A model generated the notes under the pieces. That model did not search any database and was not told where the DNA came from. It saw only the letters and a program-made list of their open reading frames with translations. Below are positions 33,253 through 42,154 of a stretch of 64,000 bases of DNA, in pieces. Position 1 is the first letter of the stretch. Each line of letters starts with the position of its first letter. The position numbers and the translations under genes are program-made. The stretch is from Eubacteriaceae bacterium CHKCI004 (GTDB taxonomy: Bacteria; Bacillota; Clostridia; Lachnospirales; Lachnospiraceae): NCBI GenBank assembly GCA_900016875.1, contig FCNR01000032.1, positions 120,699 to 184,698 on the forward strand, in the 5' to 3' direction.

Positions 33253-34401
33253 TTATTTTCCGAATATCTTCGCTGCTTCCGCCATATTTTCCATGATCGG
33301 TACCTCGAACGGACAACGGGTCTCACATCCGCCGCAGCGGATGCATTCTCCTGCATGATGCGGAAGGACTTCGTAGTGCTCCCGCACCGTCTCCGGCACT
33401 TCTCCCTGTGCCTTCGCCAAATTGAGAAATTTGGTGACGGAGGCCACATCGATCTTCTCCGGACACGGAGCGCAATGACTGCAGTACATACAGTGTCCCT
33501 TCCAGCTGATATTCGGAAAGGAAGCCAGCGCCATCGCATAATCTTTCTCTTCTTCCGGTGCGTCTTCATAGGCAAGACTCTCATGAAGCTGCTCCACGGT
33601 ACGCGCGCCGGCAAGCACCGTCGCCACCGCCGGCCGTGTCAGCGCGTAATGCAGGCACTGCGGTACGGTCAGAGCTTTTGCCGCCGGTGAGAGCGTCTCA
33701 TCCAGCAGATCTCCTCCGCCGAAAGCCTTCATGACGGTGATTCCCACACCCATCTCCTGACAGACTTCGTACAGTCTTTGTCTCTCCGAATCCATATTAA
33801 TCAGATGACGGGCATAGTTTTCCTCCCGCCACAAATCTTCCACGTCTTCTGTGGACGGCTGCAGATCATAGCACGGATTGACGCTGAACATAAGAACCTC
33901 TATCTCCCCGCTGCAAACGGCGGCCAGAGCCACCTGCGCGTTATGACTGCTCAGACCGATATGATGAATGACGCCTTTCGCTTTTAATTCCCGCGCATAC
34001 TCCATCACAGGACCATTTACAATCTCTTCCCAGTCTTTCATGGAATCCACATAATGAATCATTCCCACATCAATATAGTCTGTCTGCAGAAGAGAAAGCA
34101 TTTCCTCAAAACCATTTTTCACTTCCTCTATGTTCCGGCTTCTTTTATACTGCCCGTCCTTCCAGATGGAACAAAGATGCGACTGGATGATGAACTTCTC
34201 CCGTCTTCCCTTTAACGCCTGTCCTACGCTGGCGCGTACTTCCGGATTCGATGTATACAAGTCAAAGTAGTTGATGCCGTTCTTCTCAGCTATATCAAAA
34301 AACAGCTGCGTATTTTTACAGTCATTTTCTGCAAAACCCTCACAGCCCATGGCTATTTCGCTTACTTTTAATCCTGTTCTGCCAAGATTACGATACTGCA
34401 C
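33253..34401 (-). CDS. Aldo/keto reductase with C-terminal 4Fe-4S domain
   Basis: A 382-residue protein. Residues 1-270 are an aldo/keto reductase barrel: RNLGRTGLKVSEIAMGCEGF, then NYFDLYTSNPEVRASVG with the catalytic Asp and Tyr region, QSHLCSIWKDGQYKRS, and HHIGLSSHN. The C-terminal part adds cysteine motifs CMYCSHCAPCPEKID and CIRCGGCETRCPF, the latter a 4Fe-4S ferredoxin-type site. Such fusions are common in anaerobes and probably use NAD(P)H and reduced ferredoxin; the substrate is unknown. The start is GTG at 34401, with GAAGG 7 nt upstream. It has its own terminator and is not linked to the neighbouring PBP gene. Confidence 0.88.
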   Translation of the reverse strand: MQYRNLGRTGLKVSEIAMGCEGFAENDCKNTQLFFDIAEKNGINYFDLYTSNPEVRASVGQALKGRREKFIIQSHLCSIWKDGQYKRSRNIEEVKNGFEEMLSLLQTDYIDVGMIHYVDSMKDWEEIVNGPVMEYARELKAKGVIHHIGLSSHNAQVALAAVCSGEIEVLMFSVNPCYDLQPSTEDVEDLWREENYARHLINMDSERQRLYEVCQEMGVGITVMKAFGGGDLLDETLSPAAKALTVPQCLHYALTRPAVATVLAGARTVEQLHESLAYEDAPEEEKDYAMALASFPNISWKGHCMYCSHCAPCPEKIDVASVTKFLNLAKAQGEVPETVREHYEVLPHHAGECIRCGGCETRCPFEVPIMENMAEAAKIFGK

Positions 34402-34542
34402 CCTGATCCCTTCTTTCCATAATTATTTCTTTTATCATACTACACCGACCGGGACCGGACCGTCAAATGCTTCTTTTCTATTTATTAAAATAGTTGACAG
34501 ACATTTCTCTTTACATGACAAAGTCCGCCGCCGACTTTCCTT

Positions 34543-36660
34543 TTATCGGCCGAGATATACGTCAAGTACTTCTTTATCTTTCTGTACCACATAGCCGCTG
34601 CCGCCCAGTCCTTTTACATTTTCCACCATGCTGACCAGAAGAATCGGTTTTTCCAGATTTTTTTCTGTGGTAAAGACGGAGAACCAGCCGATCTCCGTGC
34701 CGTCGGTATCGTCTTTGGAATCTTTCAGCTCGGCAGTACCTGTCTTTCCCGCCAGGGCGGCCGAAACACTGTGGGCGGCGTACCCGGTCCCGTCCGGATG
34801 GTTGACCACGCCGGAAAGACCTTCCATAATCTGATCCACCGCCTCTTCGGAGAACGCCTGCGGCAGCCAGATGTCTGCCTGCGATTTCTCTCCCAGGCTC
34901 AGGCGGGGTGCCAGCACATTTCCATCGTTCAGAAAGGCGGTGTAGAGTGCCGCCAGGTGCAGGGGATTCATGAGAATCTGTCCCTGTCCGTAGCCGCTGT
35001 CGGCCAGCTGAATCTCATTTTCGATAGCATCTGTGTTGGAATATTGGGACTTCGCCATGAGAATCTCAAAAGGGAGCTGTTTACCAAATCCCAGACGGTC
35101 CAGATTCTCGGTCAGGCGGTCCGCGCCGATACGCAGAGCCAGCTTCGCAAAGTAAATGTTGTCGGAATAGATGAGGGCGTTTTTGAGATTCGCCGGGTAG
35201 CCTGAATGAAGGGTCGTCACCTCGTACGCTCCCCAGGATTCGTCCTTCTGCCAGGAAAGTCCCTCATTGCCAAAGTCCTCTCCGGCGTCAAGTACGCCGG
35301 TATCAAGCCCGATGGCCGCCGTCACCGGCTTAAAGGAGGAACCCGGACACCAGACCTGCCGGAACCGGTTATAAAGCGGGCGGCTCTCGTCCTCATTGAG
35401 TCCGGTCCACTGCTCCTCCGACATTCCAGAAATAAAGTCATTGTTATCATAGGAGGGCGTGCTGACAAGGGCGAGCACCTCGCCGGTATAAGGGTTCATC
35501 GCCACAGAGCAGCCCGGGTCTTCCCGGAACTGTTCGTATAACTGCTCCTGCAGGGAGGCGTCGATGGTGAGAGTTATATCTTGTCCGTCTTCTTTTTCCA
35601 CGGAGGCTATCGTCTCCGCAATCTCGCCGTTCTCATCCACTATCGTGATCTCACAGCCGTCCTGTCCTTTCAGTTCTTTTTCGTACAGACTTTCCATGCC
35701 GCTGCGCCCGATGACGCTGCCGGCGCTGTAACCTTCACCTGCATGTTCTTCCAGATCTTCCGCCGTCACCTCCTGCACATAGCCGACCAGATGGGCGGCC
35801 GCCTCCGCCAGCGGATAGGTCCGGACCGTGATATCCGAGAGCATGACGCCGGGGATATTTAATAATTCTTTCTGACGCTCCTGTTCTTTAAACGCCTCCC
35901 CGGCAGTCTCTTCTTCCATCAGCGCCCGCTGCTGTACTTTGGGGATCGTGGACACGGGAACAAAGGAGTCATCCTGTACCCAGGCAGCCGACAGCTTATT
36001 TTCAATGGTCTCCGCGTCTGTGCCCAGAAGCTCCGCAATCTGTTCGAGCGACTTTTCTCTGTCCTCCAGCTTGCCCGGAACGATTCCCACAGAGACTGCC
36101 GTTCCCTCTCCGGCCAGCATTCGGCCGTTCCGGTCGAGAATCTTTCCCCTGTCCGCATCATCGACAGACACCTGTACCTTGTCGGTGGAACGGAGCGAAG
36201 GGTAGATCAGGTCGTGATTCCAGCGAAGCCGGCAGGCGTCTCCGTCTTTTACGAACACTGCCGTGTTGGCAAATGTGACGGCTCCTGCCACGGTGTCAAA
36301 TGACATATCATAGGATACGGAAACCTCCCCGTGTTTTACCTTTCCCACCTTCACATTACTGATTTTTATATTATCAGTTTCCATCCCCTCATAAATGCGG
36401 GAATTTCTCTCGATGAAGTCTCCACGGCTGATGCTGCCTGAGTCAGCCGCCTCCGTCATGTCGTACATTTCTTTGTATTCCTGTTTCTCAATATGCGCCA
36501 TGTACTCCCGCAGGCACTCCTCCGCCTGCACCCGGAAACGAATCCGGCTGCCCTGAAGCGTCCAGACAGCGGCGCCGGCCGCCGCCAGCAAGAGAAGAAG
36601 CAGTATGACGAGTCCTGCCCGCCTTTTTCCCTTGCGCATACCTCTTTTCTGCCTTTTCAT
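34543..36660 (-). CDS. Class B penicillin-binding protein, MecA/PBP3 type
   Basis: A 705-residue transpeptidase that cross-links peptidoglycan on the outer face of the membrane. One N-terminal helix (about 15-33) is followed by an NTF2-like MecA_N domain (about 40-150), a PBP dimer domain, and the transpeptidase with active-site PGSSFKPV (SxxK), YSDN (SxN) and AGKTGTAEL (KTG). This order, including the NTF2-like domain, is that of MecA/PBP2a and Bacillus PBP3, which resist beta-lactams. The promoter carries a BlaI-type operator and faces the blaI promoter. Low-affinity resistance is therefore likely but not proven. Confidence 0.88.
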   Translation of the reverse strand: MKRQKRGMRKGKRRAGLVILLLLLLAAAGAAVWTLQGSRIRFRVQAEECLREYMAHIEKQEYKEMYDMTEAADSGSISRGDFIERNSRIYEGMETDNIKISNVKVGKVKHGEVSVSYDMSFDTVAGAVTFANTAVFVKDGDACRLRWNHDLIYPSLRSTDKVQVSVDDADRGKILDRNGRMLAGEGTAVSVGIVPGKLEDREKSLEQIAELLGTDAETIENKLSAAWVQDDSFVPVSTIPKVQQRALMEEETAGEAFKEQERQKELLNIPGVMLSDITVRTYPLAEAAAHLVGYVQEVTAEDLEEHAGEGYSAGSVIGRSGMESLYEKELKGQDGCEITIVDENGEIAETIASVEKEDGQDITLTIDASLQEQLYEQFREDPGCSVAMNPYTGEVLALVSTPSYDNNDFISGMSEEQWTGLNEDESRPLYNRFRQVWCPGSSFKPVTAAIGLDTGVLDAGEDFGNEGLSWQKDESWGAYEVTTLHSGYPANLKNALIYSDNIYFAKLALRIGADRLTENLDRLGFGKQLPFEILMAKSQYSNTDAIENEIQLADSGYGQGQILMNPLHLAALYTAFLNDGNVLAPRLSLGEKSQADIWLPQAFSEEAVDQIMEGLSGVVNHPDGTGYAAHSVSAALAGKTGTAELKDSKDDTDGTEIGWFSVFTTEKNLEKPILLVSMVENVKGLGGSGYVVQKDKEVLDVYLGR

Positions 36661-36703
36661 TTTTCGCCCTCCTTTTTCTTTGCAGAATTGTCTTTGTTAA
36701 ATC

Positions 36704-36752
36704 TTACATATGTAATATTTAATATTATGCGCCACAGGTTTCTATTTGTCAA
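36704..36752 (-). promoter_or_regulatory. PBP (MecA-type) promoter with BlaI/MecI operator
   Basis: TTGACA (36747-36752), 17 bp, CATAAT (36724-36729) on the minus strand. The perfect palindrome TTACATATGTAA at 36704-36715 covers the expected start point and has the TACA/TGTA half-sites of BlaI/MecI operators. Confidence 0.82.
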
Positions 36753-36775
36753 TTGTTTCAATTATTTTCTCTTGA

Positions 36776-36830
36776 TTGACCTTTTCCTCTCCCTGTCGTA
36801 TAATAACCTTAGTTTTTCCTACATAAGTAA
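36776..36830 (+). promoter_or_regulatory. blaI-blaR1 promoter with operator
   Basis: TTGACC (36776-36781), 17 bp, TATAAT (36799-36804). An operator variant, CTACATAAGTAA (36819-36830), lies just after the start point. It differs from the perfect site by one base, so autorepression may be weaker than repression of the PBP genes. Confidence 0.78.
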
Positions 36831-36860
36831 GAATAAGTGAAAAGACAGGAGGATTCGACT

Positions 36861-37250
36861 ATGGGGCAATTACCGCAGATATCTGAGGCGGAATACGAAA
36901 TCATGAAAATTCTCTGGGAAGAATATCCCCTCAGCACCAACGAGATCTGTGAGCGGGCGCAGCAAACGCACAGCTGGAATCAGAAGACCATTCACACACT
37001 GCTGTCCAGGCTCAACAACAAGCGGGTGACCTCCTATGAGAAGCGGGGACGTATGTACTATTATTTTCCGATCATCTCCCAGAATAAGTATCTGGAACAG
37101 GAGAATCATCATTTTCTTGACCGGTTTTATGACGGAAAGGCGGCGCCGATGCTCTCCGCCCTTTTGTCCAACGAGACGCTTACTGATTCTGATCTGCAGG
37201 AAATGTACGACATGATTCAGTCAAAAATAAAGGGGGATGATGGCGAATGA
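36861..37250 (+). CDS. blaI: BlaI/MecI family repressor
   Basis: A 129-residue winged-helix repressor. The DNA-binding half reads ISEAEYEIMKILWEEYPLST, then SWNQKTIHTLLSRLNNKRVTSYEKRGRMYYYFP, the classic BlaI/MecI signature in which BlaR1-triggered cleavage inactivates the dimer. The start at 36861 has AGGAGG; the longer frame has none. The stop overlaps the blaR1 start by 4 nt. Its targets are inferred to be the four TACATATGTA-type sites in this locus. Confidence 0.93.
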   Translation: MGQLPQISEAEYEIMKILWEEYPLSTNEICERAQQTHSWNQKTIHTLLSRLNNKRVTSYEKRGRMYYYFPIISQNKYLEQENHHFLDRFYDGKAAPMLSALLSNETLTDSDLQEMYDMIQSKIKGDDGE

Positions 37251-39046
37251 TCTCACCGGTTCATTTTCTGATGTGCAATGTGCTTCTCAGCATGTTTCTG
37301 GGAATCGTACTGCTCGTCCGCAAAATCAGCAGCCGGCATCTGACGATCCCTGTACGCTACCGTCTGTGGCATCTGTTTACCGCGGCTTTATTTCTGCCGT
37401 TTCTGCCATGGCGGCAGCTCTCTCCTCAGGAGTTTCTCTTTTGGATACAGGATCTGCTGACCCAGGACGCCACAGCTTCGGCGGTCACTCACACAGCGGA
37501 GAATGCTGTGCAGAGCAGCTCTTCCGGCACCGTGATCCGGGATTTTTCCACGGCGGTGACTGCTTCCGGCATATCGCTCTCCCGGATACTCGGCATTATC
37601 TGGATCGTCGGTATGACAGCCGTGACGCTCTATTTTGCCGTCACTTTGCTGAGCATCCATAAAATAAAACGGGACGCATTTCTTGTCACCGCGGAATCGG
37701 AGCCGGACCTGTACCGGCAGTTTTCCTCCTGCGTCCGCGAGCTGTCGCTCCGGCAGAAGGTGAAGCTTTATGCTTCCTGCGACATTCAGAATCCGGTGTC
37801 CTGCGGCTGGCTGTGTCCTGCCGTTATCATTCCGCAGGATCTGGATATCGTGTCCTCGGAAGAAGAGCTTCGGTTCATCTTTCTCCATGAGCTTCAGCAC
37901 TGCAGGCATAAGGACGCTCTCCTTAATCTGCTGGTCTGCGTTCTGGAAATTCTGTACTGGTTCAATCCGCTGATCTGGTATGGTTTCCGGCAGCTTCAGA
38001 AAGACCGGGAAATCGCCTGCGACCATGCGGTCATCGACCATGTGGGTATCAGCGAACGGATGAATTACGGACTGACCATTCTCCGGTTTGCCCGGCATGC
38101 AGGACAGGGAGTGTTCGCTTCTCCGCTTTCCGGCATCAGCAGCAGCGCGTCCACCACAAAGCAGCGTATCATGGAGATCACGGAATACCGGCCGGCAACC
38201 GCCTTGCAGCGGCTTAAAAGCGCAGGTATCTTTCTTTTGATCTTCCTGCTTCTTTTTGGCACAAGCCCTCTCCTGTCCGCCTACGCCTCCGGTTCCCCGG
38301 TCTTTCATCTGACGGACGAGGCATGGACGGAAGCTGACGTGGCTGAAAGCTTCGGCGGCCGGGACGGTTCCTTCGTGTTATATGATATGCAGACAGAGGA
38401 TTATTACATTTACAATAAAGAAAAAAGCGAGGAAAGAATCTCCCCCGCTTCCACTTATAAAATATACAGCTCCCTCTTTGCTCTGGAAGAAGGGCTTATC
38501 ACCCCGGAATCCTCCGCGCAGCAGTGGGACGGCTCCGAGCAGCCTTTCCCTGAGTGGATGCAGGACCAGACGCTCACATCCGCCATGCGGGATTCCGTCA
38601 ACTGGTATTTCCAGAACCTTGACAGACAGATGGGACTGCCCGCCCTTGCTTCCTATTACAGCCGGATCGGCTACGGCAACTGTGATCTGAGCGGCGGAGC
38701 CGAAAACTACTGGTCAAACTCCCTTACCATATCCCCTCTGGAACAGGTACGGCTCCTGTCCGGACTTCTTTCCAACACCTGGGACTTTGCTTCGGAGAAT
38801 ATCCGCGCCGTCAAAGACGCCATGCTTCTGTCAGAGCACTCTGTTTCCGGCGGAAGACTTTACGGCAAGACCGGAACCAGCAATCCGGACGGCGGCACCC
38901 AGAGCGGATGGTTCGTGGGATTCCTGGAAACCGGCGAGACCACCTACTGTTTCGCCGTCAACCTGCAGGGCGAAGGATGCGACGGCAGCACCGCCGCAGA
39001 TGTAGCGCTGCAATCTCTGACAACGATATTATCCCGGACGGAATGA
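37247..39046 (+). CDS. blaR1: BlaR1/MecR1-type beta-lactam sensor protease
   Basis: A 599-residue membrane sensor. The N-terminal part has several helices and an M56 metalloprotease domain with the zinc motif HELQH (His214 and His218) and downstream EIACDHAVI. After another helix at about 325-345 comes the outside sensor domain, like a class D beta-lactamase/PBP: SxxK in PASTYKIYSS (about 401), then YGKTGTS near 540. Acylation by a beta-lactam should trigger protease action and loss of BlaI. It is co-translated with blaI, and both neighbours are class B PBP genes. Confidence 0.93.
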   Translation: MISPVHFLMCNVLLSMFLGIVLLVRKISSRHLTIPVRYRLWHLFTAALFLPFLPWRQLSPQEFLFWIQDLLTQDATASAVTHTAENAVQSSSSGTVIRDFSTAVTASGISLSRILGIIWIVGMTAVTLYFAVTLLSIHKIKRDAFLVTAESEPDLYRQFSSCVRELSLRQKVKLYASCDIQNPVSCGWLCPAVIIPQDLDIVSSEEELRFIFLHELQHCRHKDALLNLLVCVLEILYWFNPLIWYGFRQLQKDREIACDHAVIDHVGISERMNYGLTILRFARHAGQGVFASPLSGISSSASTTKQRIMEITEYRPATALQRLKSAGIFLLIFLLLFGTSPLLSAYASGSPVFHLTDEAWTEADVAESFGGRDGSFVLYDMQTEDYYIYNKEKSEERISPASTYKIYSSLFALEEGLITPESSAQQWDGSEQPFPEWMQDQTLTSAMRDSVNWYFQNLDRQMGLPALASYYSRIGYGNCDLSGGAENYWSNSLTISPLEQVRLLSGLLSNTWDFASENIRAVKDAMLLSEHSVSGGRLYGKTGTSNPDGGTQSGWFVGFLETGETTYCFAVNLQGEGCDGSTAADVALQSLTTILSRTE

Positions 39047-39063
39047 TTCGCCCGGGATTTTGT
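39031..39063 (+). terminator. Terminator of blaI-blaR1
   Basis: ATCCCGG (39031-39037) pairs with CCGGGAT (39052-39058), followed by TTTGTTTT. It overlaps the last codons of blaR1 and separates it from the convergent PBP gene. Confidence 0.7.
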
Positions 39064-39102
39064 TTTCTCTTGCTCTTTTCTGTGGGCATATGAGAATCTT
39101 AT

Positions 39103-41940
39103 TTATTTCCCGCTCTTTTCATTTCCATTATGGAAGTATGCGGAGAGAATCTCTCTGCCGCAGGCCACAGCGTTCTCTGATGTATAACCGTTGACAATCC
39201 GGACTGCGAGAGATATCTCCGGTTCATCCGCCGGGGCATAGCCGATAAAAAGGCCGTGGTCCGGTCTTGTTCTGCTCTCCTGGGCGGTTCCTGATTTACC
39301 CGCCACCGGAATGTCGAATCCTTCAAATACTCCCGTACTCTCCACATACATCTCCATCCCCCGGTGTACGCTGCTCCAGGTACTCTCCGACAGCTCGATG
39401 TGACTTTCCGGCTGTACATCCGTTTCGCCGGAAGAGCCAGCCTCAGCGTCTCCCTCCTTCCCAATGGTTTTGATGAGGGTGAGGTTGTAGCAGTCGCCTT
39501 CGTTGGCGAGAGTATTCACGTAACGGCCCAGCTGCACGGTGGCAAAGTTGTTGGTTCCCTGACCGATGGCGGACGGGATAGCGTAGGCGTCCGTCACCTG
39601 CGGGCTGCTCTCGGTGAGTTCGATACCGCTCTTTTCATCCAGATGGAATAATTTGGCGTATTTTTGCAGATAGTTCAGGGCCTGGGCGTCGGAAAACTCC
39701 CGGTTTCCTTTCATTCCAAGCCGGTAAGACACCTCGCAGAGATAATCATTGCAGGAATGACGCAGGGCGGCGGACACGGAAGTCACACGGCCGTGTCCGG
39801 CATGGTTCCAGCACCGGAGCGCCGGAGAAACTTTATCAAAAACACCGTCGCAGACCACCGTGGTATCTGTATCAATGACGCCTTCTTCCAGCCCGGCGAT
39901 GATGGTAACCGGCTTAAAGGTGGAACCGGGCGCCGAGAGCTGCTGGGTCGCCCTGTTGTAAAGCGGCAGCGACGCGTTCTGTGACAAACTGTAATAATAG
40001 GCGTTGTCCATGTTGTTGGCGAGGCGGTTGTTATCGTAGCCCGGATAGCTGACGCAGGCCAGCACCTCTCCGGTATCCGTATCTGTCACCACCGCAGAGC
40101 CGGAACACGGGTCCAGCGCCAGATCCGCGGGGGTGATCTCAAGACTTTCTATCTTGGCGCGGACAAATGTATAGGTAGACATTTCCCCCGCCTTCCATGC
40201 CTGATAGGTATCATCTTTTTTCTTCAACACTCCCTGGTCGTAAAGAAGCTGCACGATCTCCTCCGGAGAGATCCGATCGCTCATGACCATATCCTCGTAG
40301 ACTGCCGTATCAAAATCGCCGTCTTCCTGTACCGCGCCGGTTATGTAATCCACCACGCTTTCGTACATTTCTTCCTGCGTCAGATACTGGCTGTCTCCCT
40401 CGAAGATCTCATCCCGCACCCAGCCTTCGGATATCACCGCATTCAGGTAATCTCTCAGCGTATAACTGCCGTCCTGCCATTTTTCATACAGGGCGTCGGC
40501 TTCCTCCTCATACTCATCATACAGTAAATCCACATTGTCAAGGATAAATTCTTCGTATTCCCGCATCCCTGACTCCTCGTCTTCCTGTCCGTAATTTTTT
40601 CCGTCTCCCATGAGATGATCCGCAATTTTCTGACAGATATCTTCTTTTCGTTTTTCATATCTCTGACGCACCTTCTTTTCCAGACTGCTGGCGTCATTTT
40701 CCGCAAAATGTTCCGTATCCAGCACGTGATTGCTAAACAGAGCACAGTACACATCATATATGGGAATCCGTATTTCTGTTGTGTCAGAAACCGCTTCTTT
40801 ATCAAATGTTCTGGCATCAATGATATTTTCCAGCAGAATTTCCGAGATTTTTTTCTCCAGCGTATCATAGACTTCCTGCTGCAGTTCAAGGTCAATGGTC
40901 AGATAGACGTCTTCGCCGGTCTGAGGCTGTTCCGTCTGTCCGGTCCCGGTGAGGATGCGGCCCATATTATCCACCAGCACTTCTGTCTGTCCGTCTTCCC
41001 CGTGAAGATATTCCTCCAGATATTGCTCCATACCAGCCTTTCCCACAATAGAATTGCTGCTGTATCCCTCCTCCTCCAATTCTTCCAGCTCATTGGAAGA
41101 AATCTGTCCGGTATATCCTATGATCGAAGCGCAGGCTTCTCCTCCGTCATATACCCGCATGGTATCTTCCTCAATGGCAACCTCCGTGAGCTCCGCCTTA
41201 TTTTCTTCAACGGCAGCTACCGTCGCTTCCGAAACATTTTCCGCCACGATGACGGAAAGATACTTCTGATAAGCCTGCAGGGAGAGCGCATATCGGATAC
41301 CGAGAATACCCAGGATGTCTTCCTTTGACAGTTCTTCCGGGAGACCATACTGCGCTTTTTCTTCAGCGGTATACGGCTTGCCGTTCTGGGAAAAGAGACA
41401 GAACCGTTCTTCGCCGCTGAGATAGTCAATGATTGCTTCCACATCCGCGTTACTTTCTTTTTCCGTCAGATCGTCAATGTTGGCCTCGCCGTATACATCG
41501 GCCCGGAACCTGTCCAGCGCCGTTCCTTCTACGGAAAACTGATACTCTCCCTGATCATTGATATGAATTTCCAGATATTCTGACGGCGTATCTCCGTTCT
41601 GCTCCAGAATCTTAAGCAGACGGTAAATCTTGCCGTTTAAGGCAAGCTGCCGCTCCCGGCTGGTGTCATAAGTCTGGCTGTCACTGAGCGTCACCGAATA
41701 CACCAGCTCATTTCTTGCCAGAGACTTGCCGTTCCTGTCGTAAATATTTCCCCTGACGCCCTTCAGCTGAATCTCCCTCTTTGTCTTCAAAACAAAATTC
41801 TCTGCATACTCTTCTCCATGAAGAATCTGAAGCTGATAGAGCCGGCCCACCAGAGCCGCTCCCATACAGAACATCACTCCTCCCAGTATCGTGATTCTGG
41901 ACAGTTTTATATTTCTTATTTTTTCCGGTATATTTATCAT
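39103..41940 (-). CDS. Large class B penicillin-binding protein (PBP2 type)
   Basis: A 945-residue transpeptidase with one N-terminal helix (about 15-36). The PBP dimer domain includes LKGVRGNIYDRNGKSLA. The transpeptidase domain has PGSTFKPV (SxxK, about 670), HSCNDY (SxN, about 726) and AGKSGTAQ (KSG, about 883). It is some 250 residues longer than usual. Inserts at about 370-600, rich in Glu/Asp, lie between the dimer domain and the SxxK motif. It converges on blaR1, and its promoter has a double BlaI-type operator, so it is a second induced PBP of the locus. Confidence 0.9.
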   Translation of the reverse strand: MINIPEKIRNIKLSRITILGGVMFCMGAALVGRLYQLQILHGEEYAENFVLKTKREIQLKGVRGNIYDRNGKSLARNELVYSVTLSDSQTYDTSRERQLALNGKIYRLLKILEQNGDTPSEYLEIHINDQGEYQFSVEGTALDRFRADVYGEANIDDLTEKESNADVEAIIDYLSGEERFCLFSQNGKPYTAEEKAQYGLPEELSKEDILGILGIRYALSLQAYQKYLSVIVAENVSEATVAAVEENKAELTEVAIEEDTMRVYDGGEACASIIGYTGQISSNELEELEEEGYSSNSIVGKAGMEQYLEEYLHGEDGQTEVLVDNMGRILTGTGQTEQPQTGEDVYLTIDLELQQEVYDTLEKKISEILLENIIDARTFDKEAVSDTTEIRIPIYDVYCALFSNHVLDTEHFAENDASSLEKKVRQRYEKRKEDICQKIADHLMGDGKNYGQEDEESGMREYEEFILDNVDLLYDEYEEEADALYEKWQDGSYTLRDYLNAVISEGWVRDEIFEGDSQYLTQEEMYESVVDYITGAVQEDGDFDTAVYEDMVMSDRISPEEIVQLLYDQGVLKKKDDTYQAWKAGEMSTYTFVRAKIESLEITPADLALDPCSGSAVVTDTDTGEVLACVSYPGYDNNRLANNMDNAYYYSLSQNASLPLYNRATQQLSAPGSTFKPVTIIAGLEEGVIDTDTTVVCDGVFDKVSPALRCWNHAGHGRVTSVSAALRHSCNDYLCEVSYRLGMKGNREFSDAQALNYLQKYAKLFHLDEKSGIELTESSPQVTDAYAIPSAIGQGTNNFATVQLGRYVNTLANEGDCYNLTLIKTIGKEGDAEAGSSGETDVQPESHIELSESTWSSVHRGMEMYVESTGVFEGFDIPVAGKSGTAQESRTRPDHGLFIGYAPADEPEISLAVRIVNGYTSENAVACGREILSAYFHNGNEKSGK

Positions 41941-41946
41941 GCTTCC

Positions 41947-41999
41947 ATCTCCTACATATGTAATATTTATATCTTACATATGTAGGAGATGAATGTCAA
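41947..41999 (-). promoter_or_regulatory. PBP2-type promoter with double BlaI/MecI operator
   Basis: TTGACA (41994-41999), 17 bp, TAAGAT (41971-41976) on the minus strand. TTACATATGTAG (41974-41985) fills the spacer and touches the -10. CTACATATGTAA (41952-41963) covers the start point, 22 bp away. Together they form a nearly perfect 44-bp palindrome whose near arm also contains the GGAG ribosome site. Confidence 0.82.
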
Positions 42000-42017
42000 C
42001 CCTATTATCAGAAAAAT

Positions 42018-42050
42018 CTCCCGCCATGTGATCCTGGCGGAGCGTTTTTT
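42018..42050. terminator. Bidirectional hairpin upstream of PBP2-type gene
   Basis: CTCC-C-GCCA / TGGCGGAG stem with T-runs on both strands (CGTTTTTT on plus, ATTTTT on minus). It lies between the Na/Pi transporter stop and the PBP promoter and may stop read-through. Confidence 0.65.
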
Positions 42051-42084
42051 ATATGGATCTGTATTCCCTGCATCATAAACAAAC

Positions 42085-42116
42085 GGCATGCCCGCAGCCG
42101 AAGCCGCGGACATGCC
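42085..42116 (-). terminator. Terminator after Na/Pi cotransporter gene
   Basis: GGCATG...CATGCC with inner CCGC/GCGG pairing. On the minus strand it is followed by the T-rich GTTTGTTTATG. It is the first of two hairpins after the transporter gene. Confidence 0.55.
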
Positions 42117-42154
42117 GCATGTCTTTTATGTCATATAGGGTATGTTTAATGCGA

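Noticed and set aside
36704..36715. TTACATATGTAA as a LexA or general AT-rich palindrome
   Set aside because: Repeated at three promoters around blaI-blaR1 with BlaI-type half-sites; it lacks the GAAC...GTTC core.
37388..38308. Minus-strand frame of 306 codons
   Set aside because: Antisense to blaR1, which has complete protease and sensor motifs.
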